Shown piece after piece: positions 25,683-35,687 of a stretch of 36,848 bases of DNA (positions are counted from its first letter, which is position 1; every line of letters begins with the position of its first letter). The notes under the pieces are model-generated. The model made no database searches. It worked only from the letters and a program-made list of their open reading frames with translations, and was not told where the DNA came from. The stretch is from the NCBI GenBank assembly GCA_027310225.1, contig DAIDBG010000117.1:1-36848 (forward strand), in the 5' to 3' direction. The translations under genes and the position numbers were made by a program. This DNA comes from a bacterium. GTDB lineage: Bacteria; Pseudomonadota; Gammaproteobacteria; Burkholderiales; SG8-41.

Positions 25683-26921
25683 TCAGAGTTTTCGGAAAAC
25701 CAGGCTGCCGTTGGTGCCGCCGAATCCGAACGAGTTCGACACGGCAATGCCGATCTTCATCTTGCGCGCCGTGTTCGGAACGTAATCCAGATCACACTGC
25801 GGATCCTGGTTGAACAGGTTGATGGTCGGCGGGGCGATCTGGTCGCGCATCGCCAGCACCGAAAACACCGCCTCCACCCCGCCCGCGGCACCCAGTAGGT
25901 GCCCCGTCATGGATTTGGTCGAACTGATGGCAAGCTTTTTCGCATGCTCGCCGAAGCAGTTCCTGACCGCGACCGTTTCCGCGATGTCGCCAAGCGGTGT
26001 CGAGGTGCCATGGGCGTTGATGTAGTCCACCTCGTCGCGGTTGATGCCGGCGTTCCTGAGCGCGTTGGCCATGCAGCGCACCGCACCTTCCCCATCCTCG
26101 CACGGTGCGGTGATGTGATGCGCGTCGGCGCTCATGCCGTATCCGGCGAGCTCGCAATAGATGCGCGCCCCGCGCGTCTTGGCGTGCCCGTATTCCTCGA
26201 GCACCAGGATGCCCGCGCCTTCGCCCAGGACGAACCCGTCGCGATCCTTGTCCCAGGGCCGGCTGGCGGTTGCCGGATCGTCGTTGCGCAAGGACAGCGC
26301 GCGAGCAGCGCAAAAACCGCCGACGCCGAGCGGCGATATGCACGCCTCGGAGCCCCCGGCAATCATCACGTCCGCGTCGCCATACTCGATCAGGCGCCCG
26401 GCGTCGCCGATGCAATGGTTTGCAGTGGTGCACGCCGTCACCAGCGACAGGTTAGGGCCCTTGAGGCCGTACATGATCGAGAGCTGGCCGGAGATCATGT
26501 TGATGATGGTTCCCGGCACGAAGAACGGCGAGATCTTGCGCGGGCTGCCGGCAAGCACGGCGTTGTGCGTGTCCTCGATCAGGGGCAGCCCGCCGATGCC
26601 CGAGCCGATGCACACACCGACCTGCTCGCGCTGCTCGCGTTCGAAATCGAGACCCGTATCCTTGATCGCCTCGATCGCCGCCGCCAGCCCGTAGTGGATG
26701 AACGTATCGAATCGGCTCACCTCCTTCACCGAGAGGTAGCTCGCCGGGTCAAATCCCTTCACTTCGCCCGCGATCTGCGAGCTGTAGGCAGAAGGGTCAA
26801 AACGGGTGATGCGGGTGATCCCGGACCGGCCGGCGATGATGTTCTGCCAGGCCTCGGGGACCCCGGTCCCGACCGGGGAGACGATGCCGAGCCCGGTAAC
26901 GACTACTCTGCGTCTGGACAA
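25683..26921 (-). CDS. fabF: 3-oxoacyl-ACP synthase II
   Basis: [56 protein letters not shown]. Confidence 0.97.
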   Translation of the reverse strand: MSRRRVVVTGLGIVSPVGTGVPEAWQNIIAGRSGITRITRFDPSAYSSQIAGEVKGFDPASYLSVKEVSRFDTFIHYGLAAAIEAIKDTGLDFEREQREQVGVCIGSGIGGLPLIEDTHNAVLAGSPRKISPFFVPGTIINMISGQLSIMYGLKGPNLSLVTACTTANHCIGDAGRLIEYGDADVMIAGGSEACISPLGVGGFCAARALSLRNDDPATASRPWDKDRDGFVLGEGAGILVLEEYGHAKTRGARIYCELAGYGMSADAHHITAPCEDGEGAVRCMANALRNAGINRDEVDYINAHGTSTPLGDIAETVAVRNCFGEHAKKLAISSTKSMTGHLLGAAGGVEAVFSVLAMRDQIAPPTINLFNQDPQCDLDYVPNTARKMKIGIAVSNSFGFGGTNGSLVFRKL

Positions 26922-26945
26922 ATTCGCTCCGGACCGGGATGGGGC

Positions 26946-27185
26946 TCAGGACTTGAGGTGGGCCTTGATGTAGTCGACAGCCTGCTGGACGGTGGCGATC
27001 TTCTCCGCTTCCTCGTCGGGAATCTCGGTTTCGAACTCCTCCTCGAGCGCCATCACCAGTTCCACGGTGTCGAGCGAATCCGCGCCAAGGTCGTTCACGA
27101 ACGAAGACTCGTTCTTGACATCCGCCTCATTGACACCCAGTTGCTCGGCAACAATTTTCTTGACGCGTTGCTCGATGTTTTCCAT
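26946..27185 (-). CDS. acpP: Acyl carrier protein
   Basis: 79 aa; [32 protein letters not shown]. Confidence 0.98.
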   Translation of the reverse strand: MENIEQRVKKIVAEQLGVNEADVKNESSFVNDLGADSLDTVELVMALEEEFETEIPDEEAEKIATVQQAVDYIKAHLKS

Positions 27186-27329
27186 TCAGGTTCCCTTTCC
27201 TCTGGAGGATGAAAAAGCGCTTGATGAGTCAAAAACCCGGTTGTTGCGGGGAGCGACCGATGTCGAATCAGGGCGCTATTCTACCAGATTCGCATGTCAA
27301 AAAAACTGCGTGAATTCAATGGGCAACGT

Positions 27330-28067
27330 TCATTCCATGTGCATGCCGCCGTTCACGTGCAGGGTGCAGCCGGTCAGGTAGTCTGCGCCGGGTGATGCCA
27401 GGAACAGCACGGCTGCCGCCACGTCCTCCGGTCGTCCCAGCCGTCCCAGCGGAATCTGCTGGATCAGGGCGTTGCGCTGCTGCTCGCTGAGCGAGCTCGT
27501 CATGTCGGTGTGGATGAAGCCCGGCGCAACGCAGTTGACGGTGATGTTGCGGCTGCCGACCTCGCGCGCCAGCGCCCTGGAAAAGCCTATGATCCCGGCC
27601 TTGGCGGCGGCGTAATTGGTCTGCCCCGCGTTGCCGGTCGCCCCGACCACCGAGGTGATGTTGATGATGCGGCCGTAGCGCGCCTTCATCATCGGGCGCA
27701 GCACCAGCTTCGACAGCCGGTAAACCGACTTCAGGTCGGTCGCCATGATCTCGTCCCACTCCTCGTCCTTCATGCGCACCAGCAGGTTGTCGCGCGTGAT
27801 GCCGGCATTGTTGACGAGGATGGCGATGTCGCCGAACTGCTTCTGGATTTCCGCCGCGACGGACTCGGCCTGATGGGCGTCGTTGACGTTCAGCGCCATG
27901 CCCGTGCCTTTGACCCCGGCAAGATGGCGCTTCACGCCGGCAGCGCCGTCGGCGGTGGTCGCGGTGCCGACGACCATCGCGCCGTGCCTGCCCAGTTCCA
28001 GCGCGATCGCCTGTCCAATACCGCGCGAAGCGCCGGTGACGAGAGCGATTTTCCCTTCGAGCATCAT
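27330..28067 (-). CDS. fabG: 3-oxoacyl-ACP reductase
   Basis: KIALVTGASRGIGQAIALELG, NNAGITRDNLL, YAAAKAGIIGFSRALARE; listed ORF start at 28280 is an over-extension. Confidence 0.96.
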   Translation of the reverse strand: MMLEGKIALVTGASRGIGQAIALELGRHGAMVVGTATTADGAAGVKRHLAGVKGTGMALNVNDAHQAESVAAEIQKQFGDIAILVNNAGITRDNLLVRMKDEEWDEIMATDLKSVYRLSKLVLRPMMKARYGRIINITSVVGATGNAGQTNYAAAKAGIIGFSRALAREVGSRNITVNCVAPGFIHTDMTSSLSEQQRNALIQQIPLGRLGRPEDVAAAVLFLASPGADYLTGCTLHVNGGMHME

Positions 28068-28996
28068 GACCGGAGGGCCTGCAATGCCTGTTCCAGCGAC
28101 TGAGGATCGGCGATCGCGTAGCCCTGGAGGCTGTCGTCTATGCGTCTGGTCAGTCCCGCCAGCACCTTGCCCGGGCCGCACTCCGCCACATGAGCGATGC
28201 CGGAGCCGGCGATGCGGCGCACGACCTCCACCCAGCGCACCGGGCTGCAGGCCTGGCGCGCAAGCGCGTCCTTGATGCACCGCGGGTCATTCTCGACCGC
28301 GACATCCACGTTGTTCACCAGCGGGATGTGGGGTGCGGTGAAATTCACTTTTTCGAGATAGCCGGCAAGCCGCTCTGCCGCAGGCTTGAGCAGCGAGGAA
28401 TGAAACGGCGCGCTTACCGGCAGCATGACCGCCCGCTTCGCTCCTTTCGCTTTCGCCGCCGCCACACCGCGCTCCACCGCAGCCTTGTGACCGGCGATCA
28501 CCACCTGGCTCGGGGCGTTAAAGTTGACCGGCTCCACCATCTGGCCCTGCCCCGCTTCGTTGCATACGGCATGCACCCTGTCGTCGTCGAGCCCGAGTAT
28601 CGCCGCCATCGCGCCCTCGCCCGCCGCTACCGCTTCCTGCATCGCCTGGGCACGAAATCGAACCAGAAGCAGCGCGTCGCGGAACGTCACAGCTCCCGCC
28701 GCTACCAGCGCGGTGTATTCGCCGAGGCTGTGGCCGGCGACCATTGCAGGGTCGGCTCCGCCCGCCTCGCGCCAGGCGCGGTATACCGCATAGCCTGCGG
28801 TCAACATTACCGGTTGTGTGTTGATCGTGGCATTGAGCTCTTCGGCCGGTCCTTCCACAACCAGCCTCCACAGGTCCCGGTGCAGCACTTCGGAAGCCTC
28901 GGCAAACGTCGCGCGCACCGCGCTGGACCCGGCGAACGCCAGCATCATGCCGACCGACTGCGAGCCCTGCCCGGGGAAGACGAAAGCGAACTTCAT
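28064..28996 (-). CDS. fabD: Malonyl-CoA:ACP transacylase
   Basis: MKFAFVFPGQGSQSVGMM, VAGHSLGEYTALVAAGA, PVSAPFHSSLLKPA. Confidence 0.96.
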   Translation of the reverse strand: MKFAFVFPGQGSQSVGMMLAFAGSSAVRATFAEASEVLHRDLWRLVVEGPAEELNATINTQPVMLTAGYAVYRAWREAGGADPAMVAGHSLGEYTALVAAGAVTFRDALLLVRFRAQAMQEAVAAGEGAMAAILGLDDDRVHAVCNEAGQGQMVEPVNFNAPSQVVIAGHKAAVERGVAAAKAKGAKRAVMLPVSAPFHSSLLKPAAERLAGYLEKVNFTAPHIPLVNNVDVAVENDPRCIKDALARQACSPVRWVEVVRRIAGSGIAHVAECGPGKVLAGLTRRIDDSLQGYAIADPQSLEQALQALRS

Positions 28997-29000
28997 CGCG

Positions 29001-29972
29001 TCACCATCGCACCAGGACTGCACCCCAGGTGAAGCCGCCGCCCACGCCCTCCAGCAGCACGCGCTGGCCGGAGCGGATGCGCCCGTCGCGCACCGCTTCG
29101 TCGAGCGCGAGGGGGATCGAGGCAGCCGACGTGTTGGCGTGGCGATCCACCGTCACCACCACCTTTTTCATGCTCATGCCGAGCTTTTTTGCCGTGGCCT
29201 GGATGATGCGGATGTTGGCCTGGTGCGGGATCAGCCAGTCAATGTCGGTCTTCTGCAGCCCATTGGCCGCGAGCGTTTCCTCGACGACCTCGTCCAGTAC
29301 CTTCACCGCGAACTTGAACACGCCACCGCCGTCCATCTGCAGCAGCGGCCGCCCGCTCGCCTTGCCGCCACGCACGGTCCCGGGCACCGACAGCATGCCG
29401 GCGTACGACCCGTCCGCGTGGAGGTGGCTCGACAGGATGCCGGGAACATCGCTGCGCCTGAGCACGGCCGCTCCCGCGCCGTCGCCGAACAGCACGCAGG
29501 TGGCGCGGTCATTCCAGTCCAGGATGCGCGAGTACACTTCGGCGCCCACGACAAGGGCGTGCCGGCAGCTGCCCGAACGCACGAACTGGTCGGCGATGGC
29601 CAAGCCATAGATGAAGCCGCTGCACACCGCCTGCACGTCGAACGCGGGGCAGTTGCGCGCGCCGAGCTTGGACTGCAGCAAGCACGCCGTGCTCGGAAAC
29701 ACCATGTCGGGCGTGGTGGTGGCAACCACGATGAGATCGATGTCCGCGGGCGCGATCCCCGCCGCCTCCAGCGCCTTGCGGCTTGCCCGAAGCGCGAGGT
29801 CGCTCGCGTTCTCTCCTTCCGCCGCGACGTGGCGCTCCCGGATCCCGGTGCGCGTGTAGATCCACTCGTCGGTGGTATCCACCATCCGTTCGAGGTCCCG
29901 GTTGGTGAGGACCTTTGCCGGGAGATAACTGCCGGTGCCGGCGATTCTTGAATAGTTATAGTTGCTGTTCAC
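29001..29972 (-). CDS. fabH: 3-oxoacyl-ACP synthase III
   Basis: [57 protein letters not shown]. Confidence 0.97.
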   Translation of the reverse strand: MNSNYNYSRIAGTGSYLPAKVLTNRDLERMVDTTDEWIYTRTGIRERHVAAEGENASDLALRASRKALEAAGIAPADIDLIVVATTTPDMVFPSTACLLQSKLGARNCPAFDVQAVCSGFIYGLAIADQFVRSGSCRHALVVGAEVYSRILDWNDRATCVLFGDGAGAAVLRRSDVPGILSSHLHADGSYAGMLSVPGTVRGGKASGRPLLQMDGGGVFKFAVKVLDEVVEETLAANGLQKTDIDWLIPHQANIRIIQATAKKLGMSMKKVVVTVDRHANTSAASIPLALDEAVRDGRIRSGQRVLLEGVGGGFTWGAVLVRW

Positions 29973-30985
29973 GCGGCGCTCTTGTGTATGGCAGCCATGC
30001 GCTCTGTGATGTGTGCGAGCACCCCGGTGCGCGCTTCCTCCGCTGCGCGCTGAATGGCGAACTCGAAGGCGTAGGCGTCGGCCGAGCCGTGGCTCTTGAT
30101 GACGATGCCGCGCAGCCCGAGCAGGCTCGCGCCGTTGTAGCGCCGGTGATCAACGCGGTGCTTGAAGGCGTTGATCACCGGCAGCGCCATCAGTCCCGCC
30201 AGCCTGTTGTACAGGCTGTGCCTGAATTCCTCGCGCAGATAGGTCGCGAGCATCTGCGCCAGGCCTTCGGAGGCCTTGAGCACGACGTTGCCGACGAAGC
30301 CGTCGCACACGACGACGTCGGTGGCACCCTTGTAGATGTCGTCGCCCTCGACGTAGCCGTAGAAGTTGAGGCCGCTCGCGCGCATGAGCTCCGCAGCGCG
30401 TTTTACCACATCATTGCCCTTGATATCCTCCACCCCGACATTGAGCAGCCCGACGGTGGGGCGCTCCTTGCGCTCCACCGAGATCACCAGCTCCGAGCAC
30501 ATGATGCCGAACTGCAGTAGGTGCTCCGGCGTGCAATCAACGTTGGCGCCGAGGTCGAGAATGTGGGTGTGGCCCTTGAGCGTCGGCAGGATCGTCGCGA
30601 TTGCCGGGCGGTCGATGCCGGGTAGCGTCTTCAGCACGAAACGCGATATGGCCATCAGCGCGCCGGTGTTGCCGGCGCTGACGCAGGCGGCGGCATCTCC
30701 CTGTCCGACCAGGTTTGCCGCGACGCGTATCGAGGAATCCTTCTTGCTGCGCAGCGCCACCGCCGGCGCTTCGTCCATTCCAACGATCTCGCTCGCGTTC
30801 TGGACTCTCAACCGCGGGCCGGGCCGGGCGCCAAGGCGCGAGAGCTCCTGCTCGACCCTGTCGCGCCGTCCGACCAGGATGAACGATATCCCCGGATCGC
30901 GGCGCATCGCGTGCAGCACCGCCGGCACCGTCACGGGCACGCCGCGGTCGCCCCCCATACAATCGATGGCAACGGTCACGTCCAT
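29969..30985 (-). CDS. plsX: Phosphate acyltransferase
   Basis: [64 protein letters not shown] upstream favours ATG at 30985. Confidence 0.95.
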   Translation of the reverse strand: MDVTVAIDCMGGDRGVPVTVPAVLHAMRRDPGISFILVGRRDRVEQELSRLGARPGPRLRVQNASEIVGMDEAPAVALRSKKDSSIRVAANLVGQGDAAACVSAGNTGALMAISRFVLKTLPGIDRPAIATILPTLKGHTHILDLGANVDCTPEHLLQFGIMCSELVISVERKERPTVGLLNVGVEDIKGNDVVKRAAELMRASGLNFYGYVEGDDIYKGATDVVVCDGFVGNVVLKASEGLAQMLATYLREEFRHSLYNRLAGLMALPVINAFKHRVDHRRYNGASLLGLRGIVIKSHGSADAYAFEFAIQRAAEEARTGVLAHITERMAAIHKSAA

Positions 30986-31060
30986 CCGCAACCCTCCTCC
31001 GCGGTGCGCCTCATGGTCGCCCGAGCGCGCGCCGGTCTTGTTTGGAAGCCGGGCGAACGC

Positions 31061-31240
31061 TTATTCGCCCTTGGCCTTGACGACTTTTTTGCCGCGATAA
31101 TAACCGTTGGGGCTGATGTGGTGCCGCAGATGCACTTCACCGGTGGTCGGCTCGATCGCCAGCGGGGGGTTGGACAGCGCGTCGTGCGAGCGGTGCATGC
31201 CGCGCTTCGACGGCGACTTTTTGTTCTGCTGAACTGCCAT
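31061..31240 (-). CDS. rpmF: 50S ribosomal protein L32 (not in supplied ORF track; 59 aa)
   Basis: [59 protein letters not shown]. Confidence 0.96.
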   Translation of the reverse strand: MAVQQNKKSPSKRGMHRSHDALSNPPLAIEPTTGEVHLRHHISPNGYYRGKKVVKAKGE

Positions 31241-31258
31241 GTCAATGCTCCTTGCGTG

Positions 31259-31759
31259 TCAATTCAATTCCTTCTTCAGCGCGGCCAGCCTGGCGAACGG
31301 CGAGGCCTCTGCCTCTTTCCTCCGCCGTTCCAGAGCCTGTCCGCAGCAGCCTTCGGCATGCCGCGGGGCGTACGGCAGGCTCAGGATGATCTCGTCCTCG
31401 ATCAGGCCCGCCACATCGAGTTCGGCGCTCGCCTCGATCCATTCGATATCCCCGTCGTCCGGCGCGCCGGAGGCGACTTCGGCGCGATCCGCCAGCAGCA
31501 GCGTGTTGACGAGCCGCAGAGTATGATCAAGCGGCGCCAGGCAACGCTGGCACCGCAAGCGCAGCGCGCCGTGGATGTCGAGCGTGAGGATCGGCCGCCG
31601 CCGGACGTCGTAGCCGCCCGTTACCACAAACCCGACTTCGCCAAGGGCGTCGAACAAGCTGTCCTGCAACCGCGACAAGCCGGAAACCGGCAGGCTGCCG
31701 CGCAATGTCTGCCCGGTCCTGATGAATTCCAGGCTATCGATTACAGTCTGTGCAGACAT
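31259..31759 (-). CDS. DUF177 / YceD family protein
   Basis: MSAQTVIDSLEFIRTGQTLRGSLPVSGLSRL..., LRCQRCLAPLDHTLRL, adjacent to rpmF. Confidence 0.92.
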   Translation of the reverse strand: MSAQTVIDSLEFIRTGQTLRGSLPVSGLSRLQDSLFDALGEVGFVVTGGYDVRRRPILTLDIHGALRLRCQRCLAPLDHTLRLVNTLLLADRAEVASGAPDDGDIEWIEASAELDVAGLIEDEIILSLPYAPRHAEGCCGQALERRRKEAEASPFARLAALKKELN

Positions 31760-31790
31760 CCGCCACAGCCCGTGCAGACATAAGCGGCGC

Positions 31791-31819
31791 ATGATAGTAT
31801 TTTTGCGCTGCCCTGTCAA
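31791..31819 (-). promoter_or_regulatory. Sigma70 promoter for DUF177-rpmF-plsX-fab operon
   Basis: On minus strand TTGACA (31819-31814), exactly 17 nt, TATCAT (31796-31791). Confidence 0.75.
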
Positions 31820-31874
31820 AGAGAATTCAGCAAAAATTCCAGATTTGGCAGAGACTTAGGAACATTGCCCGGCC

Positions 31875-32459
31875 TTGGATTCCTCCCGGATCGTGCTCGC
31901 CTCGACTTCGCCGTATCGGCACGCCCTGCTGGCGCGTCTGCGGCTGCCGTTCGAGGTCAGGGACCCTGCCGTGGACGAAGCCGCCCTGCCCGGCGAAGCC
32001 GCGCCGGATACGGCGGCGCGGCTGGCTGAAGCCAAGGCCCGCGCGGTGGCCCCGTCGTTCCCCGCCGCCCTCATCATCGGCTGCGATCAGGTCGCCGCGT
32101 TCGACGGTCGCGCCCTCGGCAAGCCCGGTGGCCATGTCAATGCAGTGGCGCAACTCAGGTCCCTGCGTGGCAAACAGGTGCTGTTTCACACCGCGCTCGC
32201 CGTTCTCAACACCGCGAGCGGCAAGCTGCAAGCCGCCAACGTGCCGACTGCCGTTTACTTCCGGAATTACAGCGACCAGGAGATCGAGCGCTATCTTGAG
32301 CTGGAACGTCCTTACGACTGCGCGGGCAGCGCCAGGATCGAGGGGCTCGGCATCGCGCTTGTCGAGCGCGTTGCGGGAGACGATCCGAGCGCCTTGATCG
32401 GGCTGCCGCTGATGCGGCTCTCCGCCATGCTGCGGAATGAGGGCATCTCCGTTGTCTGA
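31875..32459 (+). CDS. maf: Maf family nucleotide pyrophosphatase (YceF type)
   Basis: IVLASTSPYRHALLARL, IIGCDQVAAFDGRALGKPG; TTG start. Confidence 0.93.
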   Translation: MDSSRIVLASTSPYRHALLARLRLPFEVRDPAVDEAALPGEAAPDTAARLAEAKARAVAPSFPAALIIGCDQVAAFDGRALGKPGGHVNAVAQLRSLRGKQVLFHTALAVLNTASGKLQAANVPTAVYFRNYSDQEIERYLELERPYDCAGSARIEGLGIALVERVAGDDPSALIGLPLMRLSAMLRNEGISVV

Positions 32460-33183
32460 ATCACGCGCCGCGCGTTTCGGCACGGGGACGCTTTATCTGG
32501 TACCCGTCGCGCTGGGGGATGGCGGCGCGTCCCCGGTGCTGCCGCCGGCCACGCTCGAAGTGGTGCGCAGCCTGCACGCGTTCGTCGTGGAAAATGCGAA
32601 ATCAGCCCGGCGTTTCCTCAAGTCGGTTGCCTATCCCCACCCGCTGCGGCAGGCTCGTTTCTGCGTGCTCGACGAGCATACGCGCGAGGGTGACCTCGAT
32701 GCGTTGCTCGCGCCGCTGCTCGCGGGCGAGGATTGGGGACTGATGTCGGAGGCCGGCTGTCCAACTGTGGCCGATCCCGGCGCAGCACTGGTGCGGCGCG
32801 CACACGACGCCGGCGTTCGCGTGGTGCCGCTCGTCGGCCCTTCTTCCATTGTGCTGGCGCTGATGGCGTCCGGCATGAACGGCCAGCGCTTCACGTTCCA
32901 CGGCTACCTGCCGGTGGACAGGGCGGAGCGCGCCGCCAGGGTCAGGGAAATCGAGGCCAGGGCGCACCAGGCGACGCAGGTCTTCATCGAGACGCCCTAC
33001 CGCAATCCAGCCCTGCTGCAGTCGCTGCTCGAGACCTGCCGCGCCGACACCCTGCTCTGCATCGCAGCCGATCTCACCCTTCCTGCCGAATTCATCGCGA
33101 CGCGCGTCATCGCCGACTGGAAAAAAAAGCCGCCGGATCTCAACCAGCGGCCCGCCGTATTCCTGCTGTCGCGCGCAAGCTAG
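32437..33183 (+). CDS. SAM-dependent tetrapyrrole-type methyltransferase (RsmI/YraL superfamily)
   Basis: GTLYLVPVALGD, DWGLMSEAGCPTVADPGAALVRRAHDAGVRVVPLVGPSSIVLALMASG. Confidence 0.9.
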   Translation: MRASPLSESRAARFGTGTLYLVPVALGDGGASPVLPPATLEVVRSLHAFVVENAKSARRFLKSVAYPHPLRQARFCVLDEHTREGDLDALLAPLLAGEDWGLMSEAGCPTVADPGAALVRRAHDAGVRVVPLVGPSSIVLALMASGMNGQRFTFHGYLPVDRAERAARVREIEARAHQATQVFIETPYRNPALLQSLLETCRADTLLCIAADLTLPAEFIATRVIADWKKKPPDLNQRPAVFLLSRAS

Positions 33184-34139
33184 CGCAGCGTCATTCCCTG
33201 GAGGATGCCGAAGCGCGCCAAGCCTTCGGCCACTCCCGCGCCGAGCCTTTTCGCCAGGCGTTCCGCGACGTTCTCGCGCGGCGTGAAATCAACGATGTCC
33301 TCGGCCTTGATCACCTCGCGCGCCACGTATTCGACGCTGCCGAGCCCATCGGCAAGCCCGAGGTCTATGCTTTTCTGCCCGACCCACAGCAGCCCGGAGA
33401 ACATCTCCGGCGTTTCCTTCAGCCGTTTGCCGCGGCCCTGCCGCACCACGCCAATGAACTGCTGGTGAATCTGGTCGAGCAACTGCTGCGCGTACTCCTT
33501 CTGCGACTCGAGGATCGGCGAGAACGGGTCGAGAAAACCCTTGTTCTCGCCGGCAGCAAGCAGCCTGCGCTCAATACCGAGCTTTTCCATCGTGCCGGTA
33601 AACCCGAAGCCGTCCATCAGCACGCCGATGGAGCCGATGATGCTCGCCTTGTTCACGTAGATCCTGTCCGCGGCAACGGCCACATAATATCCGCCGGAGG
33701 CGCCGATGTCCTCGATCACCGCGTACACGGGGATCGCCGGATACTTGGCGCGCAGCCGCCGGATCTCGTCGTTGATGTACCCCGCCTGCACCGGGCTGCC
33801 TCCCGGGCTGTTGATGCGCAGGATCACGCCCCGAGTGCGCTTGTCCTTGAACGCCTCCTGCAGCCCCGAGTTGATGTTGTCCGCGCTCGCGGCGCCGTCG
33901 GCCGCGAGCACACCGCGCACCTCGACCAGGGCGGTGAGTTTTCCCGGGGCGGTCTCTTTCTTGCCGAGCCAGCCCATGCCGACGAACAGCAGCGCGAACA
34001 GGTAAACAAACAGGAGCAGCTTGAAGAAAATCCCTCAGTACCGAGCGCGGCGCTGCTCCTGGATCGCCGCCAGCGCGACTTTTTCTATCGTTTGGCGTTC
34101 CCAGCTGGTGCCGGAATCGCTCGGTCCGAGTTCAGCCAT
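33180..34139 (-). pseudogene. sppA: S49 peptidase (SppA type) interrupted by an in-frame TGA at 34035-34037
   Basis: ATG at 34139: MAELGPSDSGTSWERQTIEKVALAAIQEQRRARY*GIFFKLLLFVYLFALLFVGMGWLGKKETAPGKLTALVEVRGVL...; the same frame is open on both sides of the stop; catalytic region VILRINSPGGSPVQAG and DIGASGGYYVA is intact. Listed ORF 33180..33977 is only the part after the TGA. Confidence 0.8.
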
Positions 34140-34269
34140 GTCCACTCACTTTCGATCAGTTACGCTGCGCCGCCCCCGCCGCCGGAGGGCTTGCGGAAGC
34201 AGGTTCATGGCCCAAGTATAGCTTGGAGTGATCGAACAATTCATCCTCCCCCGGTCGAACACCGGCAGG

Positions 34270-35238
34270 TCAAAACGCCTGGGCACGGCGCGCCTCCCCG
34301 GCATCGAGCGCGGCGAGAAACGCCCGCAGTTCCTCCGGCAGCGGCGCCTCCAGCACCAGCGTCGCGCCGCTTTGAGGGTGCGAGATCACGGTCTTGCATG
34401 CATGCAGGAACATCCGCTTGAGCCCTTGGCGTGCCAGCTCCTTGTTCAGCGCGAAGTCCCCGTACTTGTCATCGCCGGCGATGGGAAAGCCGAGATGTGC
34501 CAGATGCACGCGGATCTGGTGGGTGCGCCCGGTCTTGAGCTCCGCTTCGAGCAGGCTGTACCCGCTCCACGACCGGTCCAGCCGGAATACGGTATGGGCG
34601 GGCATCCCGTCGCGGGCGACGCCGACGCGGCGCTCGCCCGAGGCAAGCACGTATTTGTTGAGCGGCAGCTTGACGCTGCGCCGATCGTCGCGCCAGCGCC
34701 CTTTCACTAGAGCGAGATAGAACTTCTGCACCCTTCCTTCGCGCAGCTGCCGGTGCAACGCGGTGAGCGCCGAGCGTCGCTTGGCGAGCATCAGCACGCC
34801 CGAAGTATCGCGATCGAGCCGGTGGATCAGCTCGAGAAAATGCGCTGCGGGCCGCTCCAGCCGCAGGTGCTCGATTACGCCGTGGCTGACGCCGCTGCCC
34901 CCGTGCGCTGCCACCCCTGCCGGCTTGTTGATGACCAGCAGCGCGTCGTCCTCGTAAAGCGTGCCGGCACGCAGGGGGGTGCGGGGTAGCGCCTGCGTGG
35001 CGCGTGGCCGCGACGCCGTCCGGACAGGAGGGATGCGCAGCCGGTCGCCCTCTTTTAGCCGGTAATCAGGCCCCACCCGCCCGCTGTTTACCCTCACCTC
35101 GCCGCTGCGCAGGATGCGATAGACGTGACTCTTCGGGACGCCTTTCAACCACTTAGTCAGATAGTTGTCCACGCGCTGGCCGGCGGCGTCGGCTCCCACC
35201 TCGTGCCTGGTCGCGATTTCTTTACTTAACTCTTTCAT
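34270..35238 (-). CDS. rluC: 23S rRNA pseudouridine synthase C
   Basis: S4 domain VDNYLTKWLKGVPKSHVYRILRSGEVRVN; LELIHRLDRDTSGVLMLAKRRSAL; RTHQIRVHLAHLGFPIAGDDKYGD. Confidence 0.95.
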   Translation of the reverse strand: MKELSKEIATRHEVGADAAGQRVDNYLTKWLKGVPKSHVYRILRSGEVRVNSGRVGPDYRLKEGDRLRIPPVRTASRPRATQALPRTPLRAGTLYEDDALLVINKPAGVAAHGGSGVSHGVIEHLRLERPAAHFLELIHRLDRDTSGVLMLAKRRSALTALHRQLREGRVQKFYLALVKGRWRDDRRSVKLPLNKYVLASGERRVGVARDGMPAHTVFRLDRSWSGYSLLEAELKTGRTHQIRVHLAHLGFPIAGDDKYGDFALNKELARQGLKRMFLHACKTVISHPQSGATLVLEAPLPEELRAFLAALDAGEARRAQAF

Positions 35239-35520
35239 TTGTTTATACTATTCAAGGCATACCGTAGGGCGCGCATGCGCGGTAACGTTATGAACCACCG
35301 CCGGCGGGCCGAGGATCGTTGAGCACCCGTGAGGCGACAGCAGGCGGGAGGCGGACATCTGGACGGTGTGCCGAACACAGCCGCGCGAACGGGTTGCAAT
35401 GCAACAGGGCAGCAGAAACGCGCCACGCACGACCGGCTGAACCGGATGGTTAACGTCGCTCACCAGACGAAGTAGCGATACTAGACGAATTACGCGCTCA
35501 AGGCACTGTTAAGGAATTCT

Positions 35521-35676
35521 GAATCCGGCTCAGCTGCCGGATTCCCGCGGCAAACTGCACGAGACATCGGATACTTCACGTCCAATATGCTCATGCCACG
35601 CGACTGAACCAGTCGGTGCCGCCTGCCCGAATAAGAGCAGGCGTGGGGTTTGCCCCATCCCGTGTTTGAGCGCGGG
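35521..35676 (+). promoter_or_regulatory. Structured 5' leader of rne
   Basis: GAATCCGGC/GCCGGATTC (35521-35544), GCCTGC/GCAGGC (35621-35642), TGGGG-TTTG-CCCCA (35644-35657), CCCGTG/CGCGGG (35659-35676); last hairpin ends 11 nt before the rne ATG. Confidence 0.55.
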
Positions 35677-35687
35677 AGAAGATAACA

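Noticed and set aside
26424-26445. FabF active-site sequence ACTTANHC as unusual
   Set aside because: Catalytic Cys is present, and variation after ACTT is common among FabF proteins.
25899-27212. 437-aa plus-strand ORF
   Set aside because: Antisense to fabF and acpP; shadow ORF.
34035-34037. TGA in sppA as a selenocysteine codon or alternative genetic code
   Set aside because: The expected residue is Trp, not Cys; no SECIS-like evidence; TGA serves as a normal stop for many genes in the window (for example lepA, rnc and recO).
32733-34421. 562-aa plus-strand ORF spanning several genes
   Set aside because: Out of frame with the methyltransferase and antisense to sppA and rluC; composition-driven open frame.
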